Positions 27,825-38,800 of a stretch of 64,000 nt of DNA are shown here, piece by piece. The stretch is taken from contig NZ_BCWY01000033.1 in assembly GCF_001894825.1 (NCBI RefSeq), forward strand, positions 35,921-99,920. The letters run 5' to 3'. Numbering within the stretch: the first letter of the stretch is position 1; each line of letters opens with the position of its first letter. This DNA comes from Rhodococcus jostii NBRC 16295 (lineage in GTDB: Bacteria; Actinomycetota; Actinomycetes; Mycobacteriales; Mycobacteriaceae). The translations under genes were made by a program, and so were the position numbers. The notes below the pieces were generated by a model. The model had not been told where the DNA came from, ran no database searches, and saw only the letters and a program-made list of their open reading frames with translations.

Positions 27825-27846
27825 TCTTTTCCCCCAGGAGACACGC

Positions 27847-27866
27847 AAGCGACGCGCGTGTCGCTT
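27847..27866. promoter_or_regulatory. Inverted repeat upstream of the XRE gene, candidate operator
   Basis: AAGCGAC and GTCGCTT, perfect 7-bp arms separated by 6 bp, lie in the 56-bp gap between the aminotransferase stop and the XRE start. Position and symmetry fit autoregulation by the XRE protein. Inference only. Confidence 0.4.
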
Positions 27867-27880
27867 ACTGTGTCTCGATC

Positions 27881-29143
27881 CTACTGCTTGTAGCTGGTGA
27901 GGAAATTACCGAACCGCTCGATGGCGACGGCGAGATCACGCGCCCACGGCAACGTCACGATGCGGAGGTGGTCGTGGTCGGGCCAGTTGAAACCGGTGCC
28001 CTGCACCATCAGGATCTTCTCCTGCAGCAGAAGGTCCTGGACCAGCTTCTCGTCGTCGTAGATCTCGTACACGTTCGGGTCGAGCCGGGGGAACGCGTAC
28101 AGCGCACCCTTCGGCTTCACGCACGAGACACCGGGAATCATGTTGAGGCGTTCCCACGCCACGTCCCGCTGCTCGAGCAGCCGGCCGCCCGGCAGGATCA
28201 GGTCCTCGATGCTCTGGTGCCCGCCGAGCGCCACCTGGATGGCGTGCTGACCGGGCACGTTCGGGCACAGACGCGTCGACGCCAGCAGGTCGAGGCCCTC
28301 GAGGAACCCCGCGGCGTGCTCCTTCGGACCCGTGATGGCGACCCAGCCGGACCGGTAGCCCGCGACGCGATACGCCTTCGACAGTCCGTTGAACGTCAGG
28401 CACAGTAGGTCCGGGGCCAGCGTGGCCAGCGAGATGTGCTTGGCGTCGTCGTAGAGGATCTTGTCGTAGATCTCGTCCGCGAGAAGCAGCAGCTGATGCT
28501 TGCGCGCCAGGTCGACGAGCTGCTGCAGCACCTCCATCGAGTACACCGCACCCGTCGGATTGTTCGGGTTGATGACCAGGAGAGCCTTGGTCTTGTCGGT
28601 GATCTTCGACTCGATGTCCGCGATGTCGGGGTTCCAGTCGTTGCCCTCGTCGCACAGGTAGTGCACCGGGGTGCCGCCGGCCAGGCTCGTCATCGCCGTC
28701 CACAGCGGGTAGTCCGGCGCCGGGATCAGCACCTCGTCGCCGTTGTCGAGAAGAGCCTGCATCGTCATCGTGATGAGCTCGGACACGCCGTTGCCCAGGT
28801 AGATGTCGTCGACGTCGAGTTCGGGGAACCCGGGAACCAGCTCGTAGCGGGTGACGATCGCGCGCCGCGCCGACAGGATGCCCTTGGACTCGGAGTACCC
28901 CTGCGCGTACGGGAGCGCCGCGATCATGTCGCGCATGATCACGTCGGGCGCGTCGAAACCGAACGGCGCGGGGTTGCCGATGTTGAGCTTGAGGATCCGG
29001 TGACCTTCCGCCTCCAGCCGGGCGGCGTGGGCATGTACCGGTCCACGAATCTCGTAGAGCACGTTCTGGAGTTTGGTGGACTGCTCCAGCTTGCGGTGCG
29101 GCATGCGGTGATGGCCGTGGTCTGGGTTGCTCACGACGGTCAT
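27881..29143 (-). CDS. alaA: PLP-dependent aminotransferase of the AspC/AlaA type
   Basis: A 420-residue fold-type I aminotransferase that moves amino groups between alanine or aspartate and 2-oxoglutarate. The PLP lysine is Lys256 in FNGLSKAYRVAGYRSGW. NPNNPTG (192-198) and LADEIYDKILYD bind the cofactor. The N-terminal MPHRKLEQSTKLQNVLYEIRGP is typical of the AlaA-like actinobacterial group, including Rv0337c (annotated aspC). ATG 29143 has GGGAG upstream. It is divergent from the carotenoid oxygenase gene over 150 bp. The neighbouring etfD, which lies next to the homologue in M. tuberculosis, is here 22 kb away. Confidence 0.88.
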   Translation of the reverse strand: MTVVSNPDHGHHRMPHRKLEQSTKLQNVLYEIRGPVHAHAARLEAEGHRILKLNIGNPAPFGFDAPDVIMRDMIAALPYAQGYSESKGILSARRAIVTRYELVPGFPELDVDDIYLGNGVSELITMTMQALLDNGDEVLIPAPDYPLWTAMTSLAGGTPVHYLCDEGNDWNPDIADIESKITDKTKALLVINPNNPTGAVYSMEVLQQLVDLARKHQLLLLADEIYDKILYDDAKHISLATLAPDLLCLTFNGLSKAYRVAGYRSGWVAITGPKEHAAGFLEGLDLLASTRLCPNVPGQHAIQVALGGHQSIEDLILPGGRLLEQRDVAWERLNMIPGVSCVKPKGALYAFPRLDPNVYEIYDDEKLVQDLLLQEKILMVQGTGFNWPDHDHLRIVTLPWARDLAVAIERFGNFLTSYKQ

Positions 29144-29293
29144 TCTCCCACTCCCGGGCAACCCGATTTCTACTGGTGGGTATCGGACGGCTCCTGCGTC
29201 GTCGAATGTCCCCGCCCGCGCGGGCAGCCGTCGTACCCTCGAGAAGGGGCCCGATCCGTTTCGTGTTCACAGTGCCCGGAGGGAACGACGCAC

Positions 29294-30694
29294 ATGTCAG
29301 CACCGGTATTTCCCCGACCCGCACCCGTCGACGTCGTGCATCACAGCCACCTCAGCGGGATCTTCGCACCGCAACGCGAGGAGGTGGACGTCCGGAATCT
29401 CGAGGTGATCGGCGAATTGCCCGCAGATCTGCACGGCGCCTATCTGCGCAACGGTCCCAACCCGCGCTTCGACCCCATCGGCAGCTACGTCTACCCGCTC
29501 GACGGCGACGGCATGGTCCACCGCATCGAGTTGACCGGCGGCGCCGCCGGCTACACCAACCGGTTCGTTCGAACCCCGATGGTGGAGGCGGAGGAGAAGG
29601 CCGGGCACGTCATCTGGCCCGGCGTCATCGACCCCTACACGCCGACCGAGGACGAGGTGGGGCCCGAACTCGCGGGCACGTCGCGTGAGCTGCCGGACAT
29701 CAACATCGTCCGGCACGGTGGGCGACTGCTCGCGATGGCCGAGACCACGCTGCCGTTCCGCCTCGACCCCGCCGACCTGAGCACGCTCGGACGGGAGAAC
29801 TGCGACGGGGCCATGGGTGTGGGGAGCACCGCGCATCCCAAACTCGACCCGGTCACCGGGGAGATGGTGCTGTTCAACTACATGTTGGAGGCCCCGTACC
29901 TGACGTGGTCGGTGGTGAACCCCGACGGTTCCGTGGCGCGGACACCGGCGCCGGTCGAGGGTGCGGACACGCCGCTGATGATTCACGACATGGCGCTCAC
30001 CGAGCGCTACATCGTGCTGATGCTGTGCCCGCTGATCTTCGACATCGCCGCCGTGCTGACCGGCGGGTCCGTGCTGGACTGGCGGCCGGGCGACGGCACG
30101 AGGATCGCGCTGATCCCGCGCGACGGCGGTCCGGTGCGGTGGTCGACGCATGCCGCGTACTGGGTGTGGCACTTCGCGAACGCCTTCGACCTGCCCGACG
30201 GGCGAGTGAGCGTCGACTACGTCGAATGGACGTATCCCGGTGGGTTCGCGAAGGCTCCGGCGCCCTCGCTCGGCTCCCTGATCCGCGCCGTCGTCGACCC
30301 CGGCAGCGGCCGGATGACGCGGGAGGTGGTGTGCGACCGCGACGTCGAGTTCCCGCGGGTCGACGACCGTGAGCTCACCCGTGGGCACCGCACGGTCGCG
30401 ACCGTCGGCAAACTCGATCGCAGCCAGGGACGGCAGGATTCGCTCTGGTTCTTCGACACGGCCCGCGGCACCGAGACGCACTGGGACCCGGGGAGCGTGT
30501 CCGTGGGCGAGCCGATCTTCATGCCCGGCACCGAACACGAGTACTGGGGAATGATCGGCACCGACCGCGTCGACCTGTCGTCCTGGTTTTTCGTACTCCC
30601 CGCCGACGATCCCGGGTCGGGCCCGATCGGGAAGGTGCGGCTGCCGATTCGGGTTCCGGCGGGTCTTCACGGCGCGTGGCTGCCAGCGGAGTAG
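29294..30694 (+). CDS. Carotenoid cleavage oxygenase family protein
   Basis: A 466-residue non-haem iron dioxygenase. The four metal-binding histidines are seen at conserved spacings: His181 (STAHPKLDP), His231 (MIHDMALTE), His293 (WHFANAF) and His459 (GLHGAWLP). The early AYLRNGPNPRF motif is also diagnostic. Such enzymes cut carotenoids, apocarotenoids or stilbene-type aromatics such as lignostilbene; sequence alone does not tell which. ATG 29294 has GGAGGG 11 bases upstream. The S9 peptidase gene follows after 24 bp, so they may share a transcript. Confidence 0.9.
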   Translation: MSAPVFPRPAPVDVVHHSHLSGIFAPQREEVDVRNLEVIGELPADLHGAYLRNGPNPRFDPIGSYVYPLDGDGMVHRIELTGGAAGYTNRFVRTPMVEAEEKAGHVIWPGVIDPYTPTEDEVGPELAGTSRELPDINIVRHGGRLLAMAETTLPFRLDPADLSTLGRENCDGAMGVGSTAHPKLDPVTGEMVLFNYMLEAPYLTWSVVNPDGSVARTPAPVEGADTPLMIHDMALTERYIVLMLCPLIFDIAAVLTGGSVLDWRPGDGTRIALIPRDGGPVRWSTHAAYWVWHFANAFDLPDGRVSVDYVEWTYPGGFAKAPAPSLGSLIRAVVDPGSGRMTREVVCDRDVEFPRVDDRELTRGHRTVATVGKLDRSQGRQDSLWFFDTARGTETHWDPGSVSVGEPIFMPGTEHEYWGMIGTDRVDLSSWFFVLPADDPGSGPIGKVRLPIRVPAGLHGAWLPAE

Positions 30695-30718
30695 GAGTCG
30701 GCGGAATATCCTCGGCGG

Positions 30719-32668
30719 ATGACCTCTGCGCCCTACGGTTCCTGGCCCTCCCCGATCGCGGCGGCGGACCTCGCCTCCAGCGGCCACCCCGTCGAGGGCG
30801 GCCGGTACGTGGGCGAGGACGTGTGGTGGTCCGAACTGCGACCCAGCGAAGGCGGGCGGGTCGCGGTGCGGCGCCTCGGCCTCGACGACGAGCCGGAAGA
30901 CGTCCTGCCCGCACCGTGGAACGCGCGCACCCGCGTCCACGAGTACGGCGGCGGCGGCTGGACCGTCACCGACGCCGGCCGGCTCGTGTTCGCCGAGTTC
31001 GGCGACCAGCGCCTGTATCTGCTGGAGGGCGGGACCCCGGTGCCGTTGACACCGGAGCCGCCGCAACCGTGCTCGCTGCGGTACGGCGACCTGTCGGTGG
31101 TCGACGGCGAGGTGTGGGCCGTCCGCGAGACGCACGACACGGAGGGCGGCGTCACCCGCGACATCTGCGTGATCCCGCTGGACGGTTCGGCCGCCGCAGA
31201 CGCGCACCGGGTGCGGTCCGTCGTCGCCGGCTCGGACTTCCTGGCCAACCCGCGGCTGTCGCCCGACCGCAGGCACCTCGCCTGGATCGCGTGGGACCAC
31301 CCCCAGATGCCGTGGGACGGTACCGAACTCAGGGTCGTGGAGATCGAGGGCGGCCGCGTGACCGGGAAGGTGCGGACACTTCTCGGCGGCCCCGAGGAAT
31401 CGGTGCTGCAACCCGAATGGGTCGGGCCCACCGAGCTGTACACCATCAGCGACCGCAGCGGCTGGTGGAACCTCTACCGGGTCGGGATCGACACCGCCGA
31501 CCCGGTGGCGTTGTGCCCGATGGACGCCGACTTCGGCGGCGCGCTGTGGATGCTCGGAGGCCGGTGGCATTCCCGCAGCGACGACGGCACGCTGCTGACC
31601 GTCAGAACCTTCGGCACCGACACCCTCGCCGTCCTCGATCCCGCCACCGGTTCACTCGCCGACATCCCCCTCGACGGCCTCACCAGCGTCGGACTCGGGG
31701 ACCGTCGCGGCAACCGGATCCTGCTGCTCACCGGCGGCGCGCAGACGCCGTCGGGTCTGCGGGAACTCGACCTCGACACCGGCGACCTCCGGACCATCCG
31801 GCTGTCCGTCACCGACCTGCCCGAGTCGGCGTACCTCCCCGAGGCCCGGCAGCTGACGTTCCAGGGCGCCGAACGCGAAGTCCACGTCATCGCCTACCCG
31901 CCGCGTCACCCGCGGTACCAGGGGGAGGACGGGGAGCTGCCGCCCTATGTGGCGTTCGTGCACGGCGGACCGACGTCGCGGGTCGCGCCGTCGCTGAATC
32001 CCGTGTTCGCGTTCTTCACCAGCCGCGGCATCGGCGTCGTCGACGTGAACTACGGCGGCTCCACGGGATACGGGCGCGAGTACCGCAACCGGCTGCGGGG
32101 CCAGTGGGGCGTCGTCGACGTCGAAGACGTGGTGACGGCGGTGACCGGCCTCGCCGAGGCGGGAATGGCGGACCCCCGCAGGCTCGCGATCGAGGGCGGA
32201 TCCGCAGGCGGGTGGACCGTGCTCGCGGCACTGACCACCTCGGACGTGTTCGCGTGCGGCGCGTCGTACTTCGGCGTGGCCGAACTCGACGGTTTCGTGA
32301 AGGAGACCCACGATTTCGAGTCCCGGTACATCGACGGCCTGATCGGCCCACTGCCCGAGTCGGCCGACCTCTACGCCGAGCGTGCACCGCTGAACAACGT
32401 CGCCGGGCTGAACTGCCCGGTTCTGCTGCTGCAAGGGCTCGACGATCCGATCGTGCCGCCGTCGCAGGCGGAACGCTTCCGGGATGCGCTCGTGGAGAAG
32501 GGCATCCCGCACGCCTACCTCGCGTACGAGGGAGAGTCGCACGGTTTCCGGAAGCTCGCCACCCTGATCAGCTCGCGCAACGCCGAACTCTCCTTCTACG
32601 GTCAGGTGCTGGGCTTCGAGCCGCCGGACATTCCGCGACTCGCACTCTGGCGGCCGCCCAACGGCTGA
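30719..32668 (+). CDS. S9 family (prolyl oligopeptidase-like) serine peptidase
   Basis: A 649-residue cytoplasmic enzyme. The N-terminal two thirds form a beta-propeller (repeats ending in WTVTDAGRLVFAEF, HLAWIAWDHPQMPW, ELYTISDRSGWWNLYRV). The C-terminal alpha/beta-hydrolase domain has Ser495 in EGGSAGGWT, Asp575 or Asp576 in GLDDPIVPP, and His608 in GESHGF. The layout is that of acylaminoacyl or dipeptidyl peptidases of family S9C. No signal peptide. It starts 24 bp after the carotenoid oxygenase. The physiological substrate is not predictable. Confidence 0.9.
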   Translation: MTSAPYGSWPSPIAAADLASSGHPVEGGRYVGEDVWWSELRPSEGGRVAVRRLGLDDEPEDVLPAPWNARTRVHEYGGGGWTVTDAGRLVFAEFGDQRLYLLEGGTPVPLTPEPPQPCSLRYGDLSVVDGEVWAVRETHDTEGGVTRDICVIPLDGSAAADAHRVRSVVAGSDFLANPRLSPDRRHLAWIAWDHPQMPWDGTELRVVEIEGGRVTGKVRTLLGGPEESVLQPEWVGPTELYTISDRSGWWNLYRVGIDTADPVALCPMDADFGGALWMLGGRWHSRSDDGTLLTVRTFGTDTLAVLDPATGSLADIPLDGLTSVGLGDRRGNRILLLTGGAQTPSGLRELDLDTGDLRTIRLSVTDLPESAYLPEARQLTFQGAEREVHVIAYPPRHPRYQGEDGELPPYVAFVHGGPTSRVAPSLNPVFAFFTSRGIGVVDVNYGGSTGYGREYRNRLRGQWGVVDVEDVVTAVTGLAEAGMADPRRLAIEGGSAGGWTVLAALTTSDVFACGASYFGVAELDGFVKETHDFESRYIDGLIGPLPESADLYAERAPLNNVAGLNCPVLLLQGLDDPIVPPSQAERFRDALVEKGIPHAYLAYEGESHGFRKLATLISSRNAELSFYGQVLGFEPPDIPRLALWRPPNG

Positions 32669-32700
32669 CCGTCCACCCGGAATCCGAACGTTGCGATGCA

Positions 32701-32721
32701 CACAACACACCATTTGTTGTG
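32701..32721. terminator. Weak hairpin after the S9 peptidase gene
   Basis: CACAACA and TGTTGTG, perfect 7-bp arms with a 7-nt loop, followed by the pyrimidine-rich CTCTTCTCT. Position 32 bp after the stop suits a terminator, but the stem is AT-rich and short, so an operator for the downstream NRPS is an alternative. Confidence 0.35.
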
Positions 32722-32893
32722 CTCTTCTCTGATCGCCGAGATAGAGACCGCGCGGTATCAACGGAGCTGGGTATCGCGTCGGCGGCTGGGCCGCGGGTAG
32801 CGTCGGAAAGAGGAGTCGATAGCCGCAGCCGAGTGAAATGGGCGTTCCGTTCGCACGCTTCAGCGTCGATATATGGATTGCCGAGGGCCGAGG

Positions 32894-35800
32894 GTGGCAT
32901 CGCTGGAGGATTTCGATACGAATTCCGTCCATTCGGACACGGTGATGGCGAATGTCGTACCGCCGTCCGAGCTGTTCCCACTCTCCGCCGCGCAACGTGG
33001 AATGTGGTTCGCCCAGCACCTGCTGGGCGACGTCCCCATCGTCATCGCTCAGTACGTAGAGGTCGATATCGCTGATCTCGACATCGGCCTGCTCGCACGG
33101 ATCGGACCCGCCGCACTCCGGGAGCTCGGTACCGGACTGCTCCGAATCGTCGAGTGGGACGGTGAGCCACTCCAGACGGTCGACGAGTCGCTCGGCTTCG
33201 AGATGACACACCTCGACTTCCGCTCCGACCCTGATCCGCGGACGGCGGCTCACGCGTGGATGCGCGCCGAGTACACCAACCCGATCGATCTCCTCCACGA
33301 TCGGCTGATCCGCTCGGCAATGTTGCGCGTCTCCGACGACTGCTACTTCTGGTACTCGCGAATTCACCACATCGCCCTCGACGGCTTCGGTGCCATGACG
33401 TTCATGAACCGCGCCGCGGAGCTGTACACCGCGGCGGTCGAGAGTCGCGCGCCGGCAGAGTTCGTCGCGAGCGGATTGCGCGAGGTCGTCGAAGAAGAGG
33501 CGCGCTACCGCACCTCGAGCCGGTTCGAGACGGACCGCAAGTACTGGGCCGAACGTAGTCGCGATCTCCCCCAGGCAATCAGCCTCGCCGGGCGAGCGGC
33601 CGAGATCGGCGCGCAGTCGCTGGTGAGCAGCGCACCGTTGTCCGCCGCTACGACAGCCGCACTGCAGAGTCTGACCGACCGGGAACCGGGGGCGACGTTC
33701 GCGACAGCCGCCGTGGCCGCCATCGCTGCATTCTTGTCCCGACTGACCGGCCAGGACGATGTGGTGTTGAGCCTGCCGGTCTCGGCACGCACCACCGCCA
33801 GGCTGCGCCGCTCGGGCGGCATGATCTCGAATGTCCTTCCGATCCGACTCGCGATCGGGGACGAAACGACCTCCGTGGACTTGATGAGGTGTACGCAACT
33901 GGCGCTGACCGGAGCGCTACGTCACCAGAGGTACCGGCACGAGGACATACGACGGGACGCGGGCGTCCTGGGTGGTCGCCGGGGATTTTTCGGTCCGTCG
34001 ATCAACATCATGATGTTCCACGACGAGATTCGGCTCGGTCCGTCGATCGGCCGGCTCCACGTGCTGACCACCGGTCCGGTGGAGGACCTCGTAGTGAACA
34101 TCTATCCCGGTGTCGCAGGCGACGTGGCGCAGGTCGACTTCGAGGCCAACCCGAATCTGTACACCGAACAGGAGTTGCGCGGTCACCATGCCCGGTTCCT
34201 CGAATTCTTCACCGCCTTCGCCACGTCGGCGGCCACCGACCGCATCGCCGCTCTCGACGTGCTGCACGCCGACGAACGCGCGGCTCTCGTGCCATGTCGC
34301 GGTCCACGGGCAGAGCCGGAACGGCTCCTCCCCGACCTACTGGCCGACGGCGTTGCCGCCTCACCGGACGCAGTTGCGATTCGAGCGTCGGGAAGTGAGG
34401 TCACGTACCGCGAGCTCGACGAGCGATCCAATCAACTGGCTCGACTACTGATCGAATCGGGCGCCGGACCGGAAACCTTCGTCGTACTGAGCCTTCCCCG
34501 GTCGGCTGAGTCACTCGTCGCATTCTGGGCGGTCGCCAAGACCGGGGCCGGCTTCGTGCCCGTCGATCCGAGGCTCCCACCCGAGCGAGTCGCGCACATG
34601 CTGTCCGATTCGGGGGCATTGGTGGGGCTCACGCTGCACGAGCTGCGTGCAACATTGCCCGACGGCATTCACTGGCTCGTCCTCGACGACGACGGGGTGC
34701 GCGCACGCTGTGACCGACAGCGGAGCGCCGCGATCGGCGACGTGGATCGCCGCGCCCCGCTGCACGTCCACCACCCCGCGTACATGATTTACACATCGGG
34801 ATCGACCGGGCTTCCGAAAGGGGTCGTCGTCACCCACAGCGGTCTGGCGAACTTCGCGGCCGGCGCCCGCCCGGAACTCGGCGTTCACGGCGAATCGCGG
34901 ATTCTGCGGTTCTCGTCGGCCAGCTTCGACGCCTCGGTATTCGAGATGATCCAGGCCTTCAGTGCCGGCGCCACGATGGTCGTCGCCCCGCCCGAGGTGC
35001 ACGGTGGAAGCGACCTCGTCGACCTGCTGAGCGAGCAGCAGGTGACGCACATCATCACGGCTCCCACGGTGATGAACACAGTCGACCCGCGTGGGCTCGA
35101 GCACCTCGAGGCAGTGGTGGTCGGCGGGGACGTGTGCACCCCCGACCTCGTGGAGCGATTCGGCCGGGTGTGTCGCTTCACCAACAGTTACGGGCCGACC
35201 GAGACGACCATCATCATCACCGCAGGTGAGCCGCTGACGCCGGGTGAACGGATTACCATCGGCCGGCCGATCCAAGGTGCGAGCGTCATCGTGCTCGACC
35301 GCAAGCTCCGCGCCGTGCCCGTCGGGGTGGTGGGTGAGCTCTACCTCGCCGGCCCAGGAAGCGCACGCGGCTATCACCATCGGCACGGGCTGACGGCGAA
35401 CCGATTCGTGGCCGACCCCTTCGGTCGGCCGGGGTCGCGGCTCTACCGCACCGGTGACGAGGTGCGCTGGGTGCGGTCGTCGCACGGAGCCGAGGCGGGC
35501 GACTACACGCTCGAATTCATCGGCCGGTCCGACACCCAGGTCAAGATCCGTGGCTTCCGCATCGAACTCGGCGAGATCGACTCGGCACTGCTCGCTCAGG
35601 ACGGCGTCAACTTCGCGGCGACGGTGGTTCATCGGACGGTGGGTGGCACGACGGCGCTGGTCTCGTACGTGCGCCTCGACACCGGTCGTGCATTCGATCC
35701 GATCGCGATTGTCGAGGGTGTCGCCGAAATCGTGCCGTCCCACATGGTCCCGTCGGCGGTGATGTGGCTCGAACACGTGCCGGTGACGGCGGCCGGCAAA

Positions 35801-38800
35801 CTCGACCGCAGTGCACTGCCTCAACCACACTTCGGATCGGCCGAACACGAGTTCCGCGCCGCGTCGACACCGGCGGAGGAACAGCTCTCGGGTCTCGTCG
35901 CCGAGGCGCTCGGCCTCGACCGGGTGAGTGTGGACGACAGTCTCTTCGCGCTCGGCGGCGACAGCATCGTCGCAATGCAGATCGCCGCCCGGGCCAGGGA
36001 GTTCGGTCTCAGCTTCAGTGCGCGGGCCGTGTTCGAGCACAAGACGATCGCCGGAATCGCCGCCGTGGCGGTGCCGGTGGAGGCAACATCGGCGGTCGCC
36101 CTCGAGGAGCTCGACGGCGGCGGCGTCGGCCGTATTCCGCTGACGCCGATCATGTGCTCGATGCTCGAGAGGGGCCCGTTCGACGACTTCTTCCAGGCGC
36201 TGCTGTTGACCTTGCCGTCTGATGTCGATTCGGATCGGTTGACTGCGACGCTGGCGGCGGTGCTCGATCACCATGATGCCCTGCGTTCGACGTTCGTCCT
36301 CGACGGCGACGGTGACTGGGTGTTCGAAACGACGGCCGCCGGTACCGTGCCGGCGGGCGATCGGATTTCGAGGATCGTCACGGCGGCGGCACCCGGCAGC
36401 CGTGCGTTCACCGACGTGGTGAGCGCCGAGTGTGCGGCCGCTGCAGCGCGCCTGGACCCGGAAAACGGGGTCATGCTCCAGTTGGTGTGGTGTGTCTCCG
36501 AATCCGAGGGTGCGCGAGGCCGACTGCTGGTGCTCGCGCATCACCTGGTGGTGGACGGTGTGTCGTGGCGCGTGCTGTTGCCGGACCTTGCGACGGCGTG
36601 GCTGCAGCTGGGCGCGGGGCAGGCGCCGACGCCGGCCCCGGTGGGCACGTCGTTCCGCCGCTGGGCGCACGGACTGCAGGATGCGGCAGATCGAGGAACG
36701 CACCGAGGCGAATTGCCCTATTGGCGTGAGGTTCTCAGCGGCCCCGACCCACGGATCGGCACACGCCCGATCGCGTCCGCGATCGACACGATGCGCACGA
36801 CCGAGCGGGTCCACATCGACGTGAGTCACGCCGTGACGGATGCGGTGCTCACTCGACTTCCTGATGTGTTCGGCTGCGGCGTCAACGACGGACTCCTGTC
36901 GGCGCTGGCGATGGCGGTGGTGCAGTGGCGACACTCGCACGGGATCGACGAACGTTCGGTGTTGCTGACCTTGGAAGGTCATGGGCGCGAGGAGGAGGCC
37001 GTGGCCTGCGCGGATCTTGCACGTACCGTCGGTTGGTTCACCAGCGCCTTCCCGGTCCGGCTCGAACTGCCCGCCGTCGATCTCGGCGGGGCCTTCGAGG
37101 GTGGACATGCTGCCGGTGTCGTGATCAAGACCGTCAAGGAACAGCTCGTCGCGGTGCCTGCCCGTGGCGTCGGATTCGGACTACTCCGGCATCTCGACGA
37201 GAGCACGAGGCCGATTCTCGGGGGTCTACCGGAGCCGCAGATCAGTTTCAACTACCTGGGCCGCATGAGCGTGCAACACCTCGGCGACATGCAGGATCTC
37301 GGCTGGCTGCCCGACCCCGAGGCTCCGGACCTGATCGCAGCGAGCGGATCCGGCATGACGGTGGCCGCGGTGATCGACATCAACGCGATGGTGGTCGACA
37401 GCCCCGAGGGACCCCGGTTGACGGCATCGTTCGCGTACCCGACCGGGGTGATCCGCGACTCGGACGTCGCGGCCCTCGCGGATCTGTGGCGAAGCGCCCT
37501 CGACGGCCTTGCCGCGCACACTGTTCAGCCCACCGCGGGTGGTCTGACACCATCCGATTGCCAGCTGGTCACGGTGAGCCAGAGTCGGATCGAGCGTTGG
37601 GAACACTCGCACCCCGGGCTGCGGGAGATCTGGTCGCTGTCCCCGTTGCAGTCCGGGCTGCTGTTCCACTCGACGCTGGCCGCCGATTCGCTGGACATCT
37701 ACACCGCGCAACTGCGCATCGACCTCGAGGGCGCGGTCGACTCCGCGCGGTTGCGCCGTGCCGCTGCAGGCGTACTCGCACGCCACGCCACTCTGCGTGC
37801 CGCATTCGAGTACGACGATCACGGTGTCCCGGCGCAGTTGGTTGTCGACGCCGTGGACGTGCCGTGGCGTGAGGTGGATCTGACCGGGCACGGGTCGGCC
37901 GGAGAGGAACTCGAGCGTCTCCTCGACGACGACCGTGTCGCCCGATTCGACCTTGCCCGTCCTCCGCTGCTGCGTCTGCTGTTGATCCGCACCGCACCGG
38001 GAGAGTACGTGCTGGCACTGACGAACCATCACATCATCCTCGACGGGTGGTCGATGCCACTGCTGGTTCGCGAGTTGCTGGTGCGCTACGCCGCGGACGA
38101 GGCTCCCGCCCTTCCGGAGCCGCGGCCGTACAGCACGTACCTGGAATGGGTGGCGACATGCGACCGGGACGCGTCCTTACGCGCCTGGGAACGTGCACTG
38201 GACGGGCTCGACGAGCCGACACTTCTGGCGCCGCACGCGTCCTCGGAACAGCACGGCGTGCCGGGTGAGGTCGACATCGCACTGCCCGGTGCCCTGATCG
38301 ATGCGCTCGACACGGTGGTGGCGCGCCATGGCGTCACCATGAACACCATCGTCCAGGCGGCGTGGGGAATGCTGCTGTCCCGGTTGCTCTCCCGTCGCGA
38401 CGTGGTGTTCGGTGCCACCGTGTCGGGTCGGCCGCCGCAGCTCTCCGGTGTCGAGAGCATGCTGGGGCTGTTCATCAACACCGTGCCCGTGCGGGTGCAG
38501 ATGGACCCGGACGAGACGTGCGCGCAGCTGCTCACCCGTCTTCAGGGTGAGCAAGTGTCCCTGCTCGATCACCATTACCTCGGGCTCGGTGACATCCAGG
38601 CACACATGGGTCTGGGCAACCTGTTCGACACGTTGTCGGTGTTCGAGTCGTATCCCGTCGACAAGTCCGGGTTCGACGAGCACACCGACATCGCGGGAAT
38701 GCGCGTGACTGCTCTCGATGCGCGGGACGCCACGCACTATCCGATCACCCTGCTGTCGATCCTCGAACCACAGCTGCGGCTGAGCCTGCGTTACCAGCGG

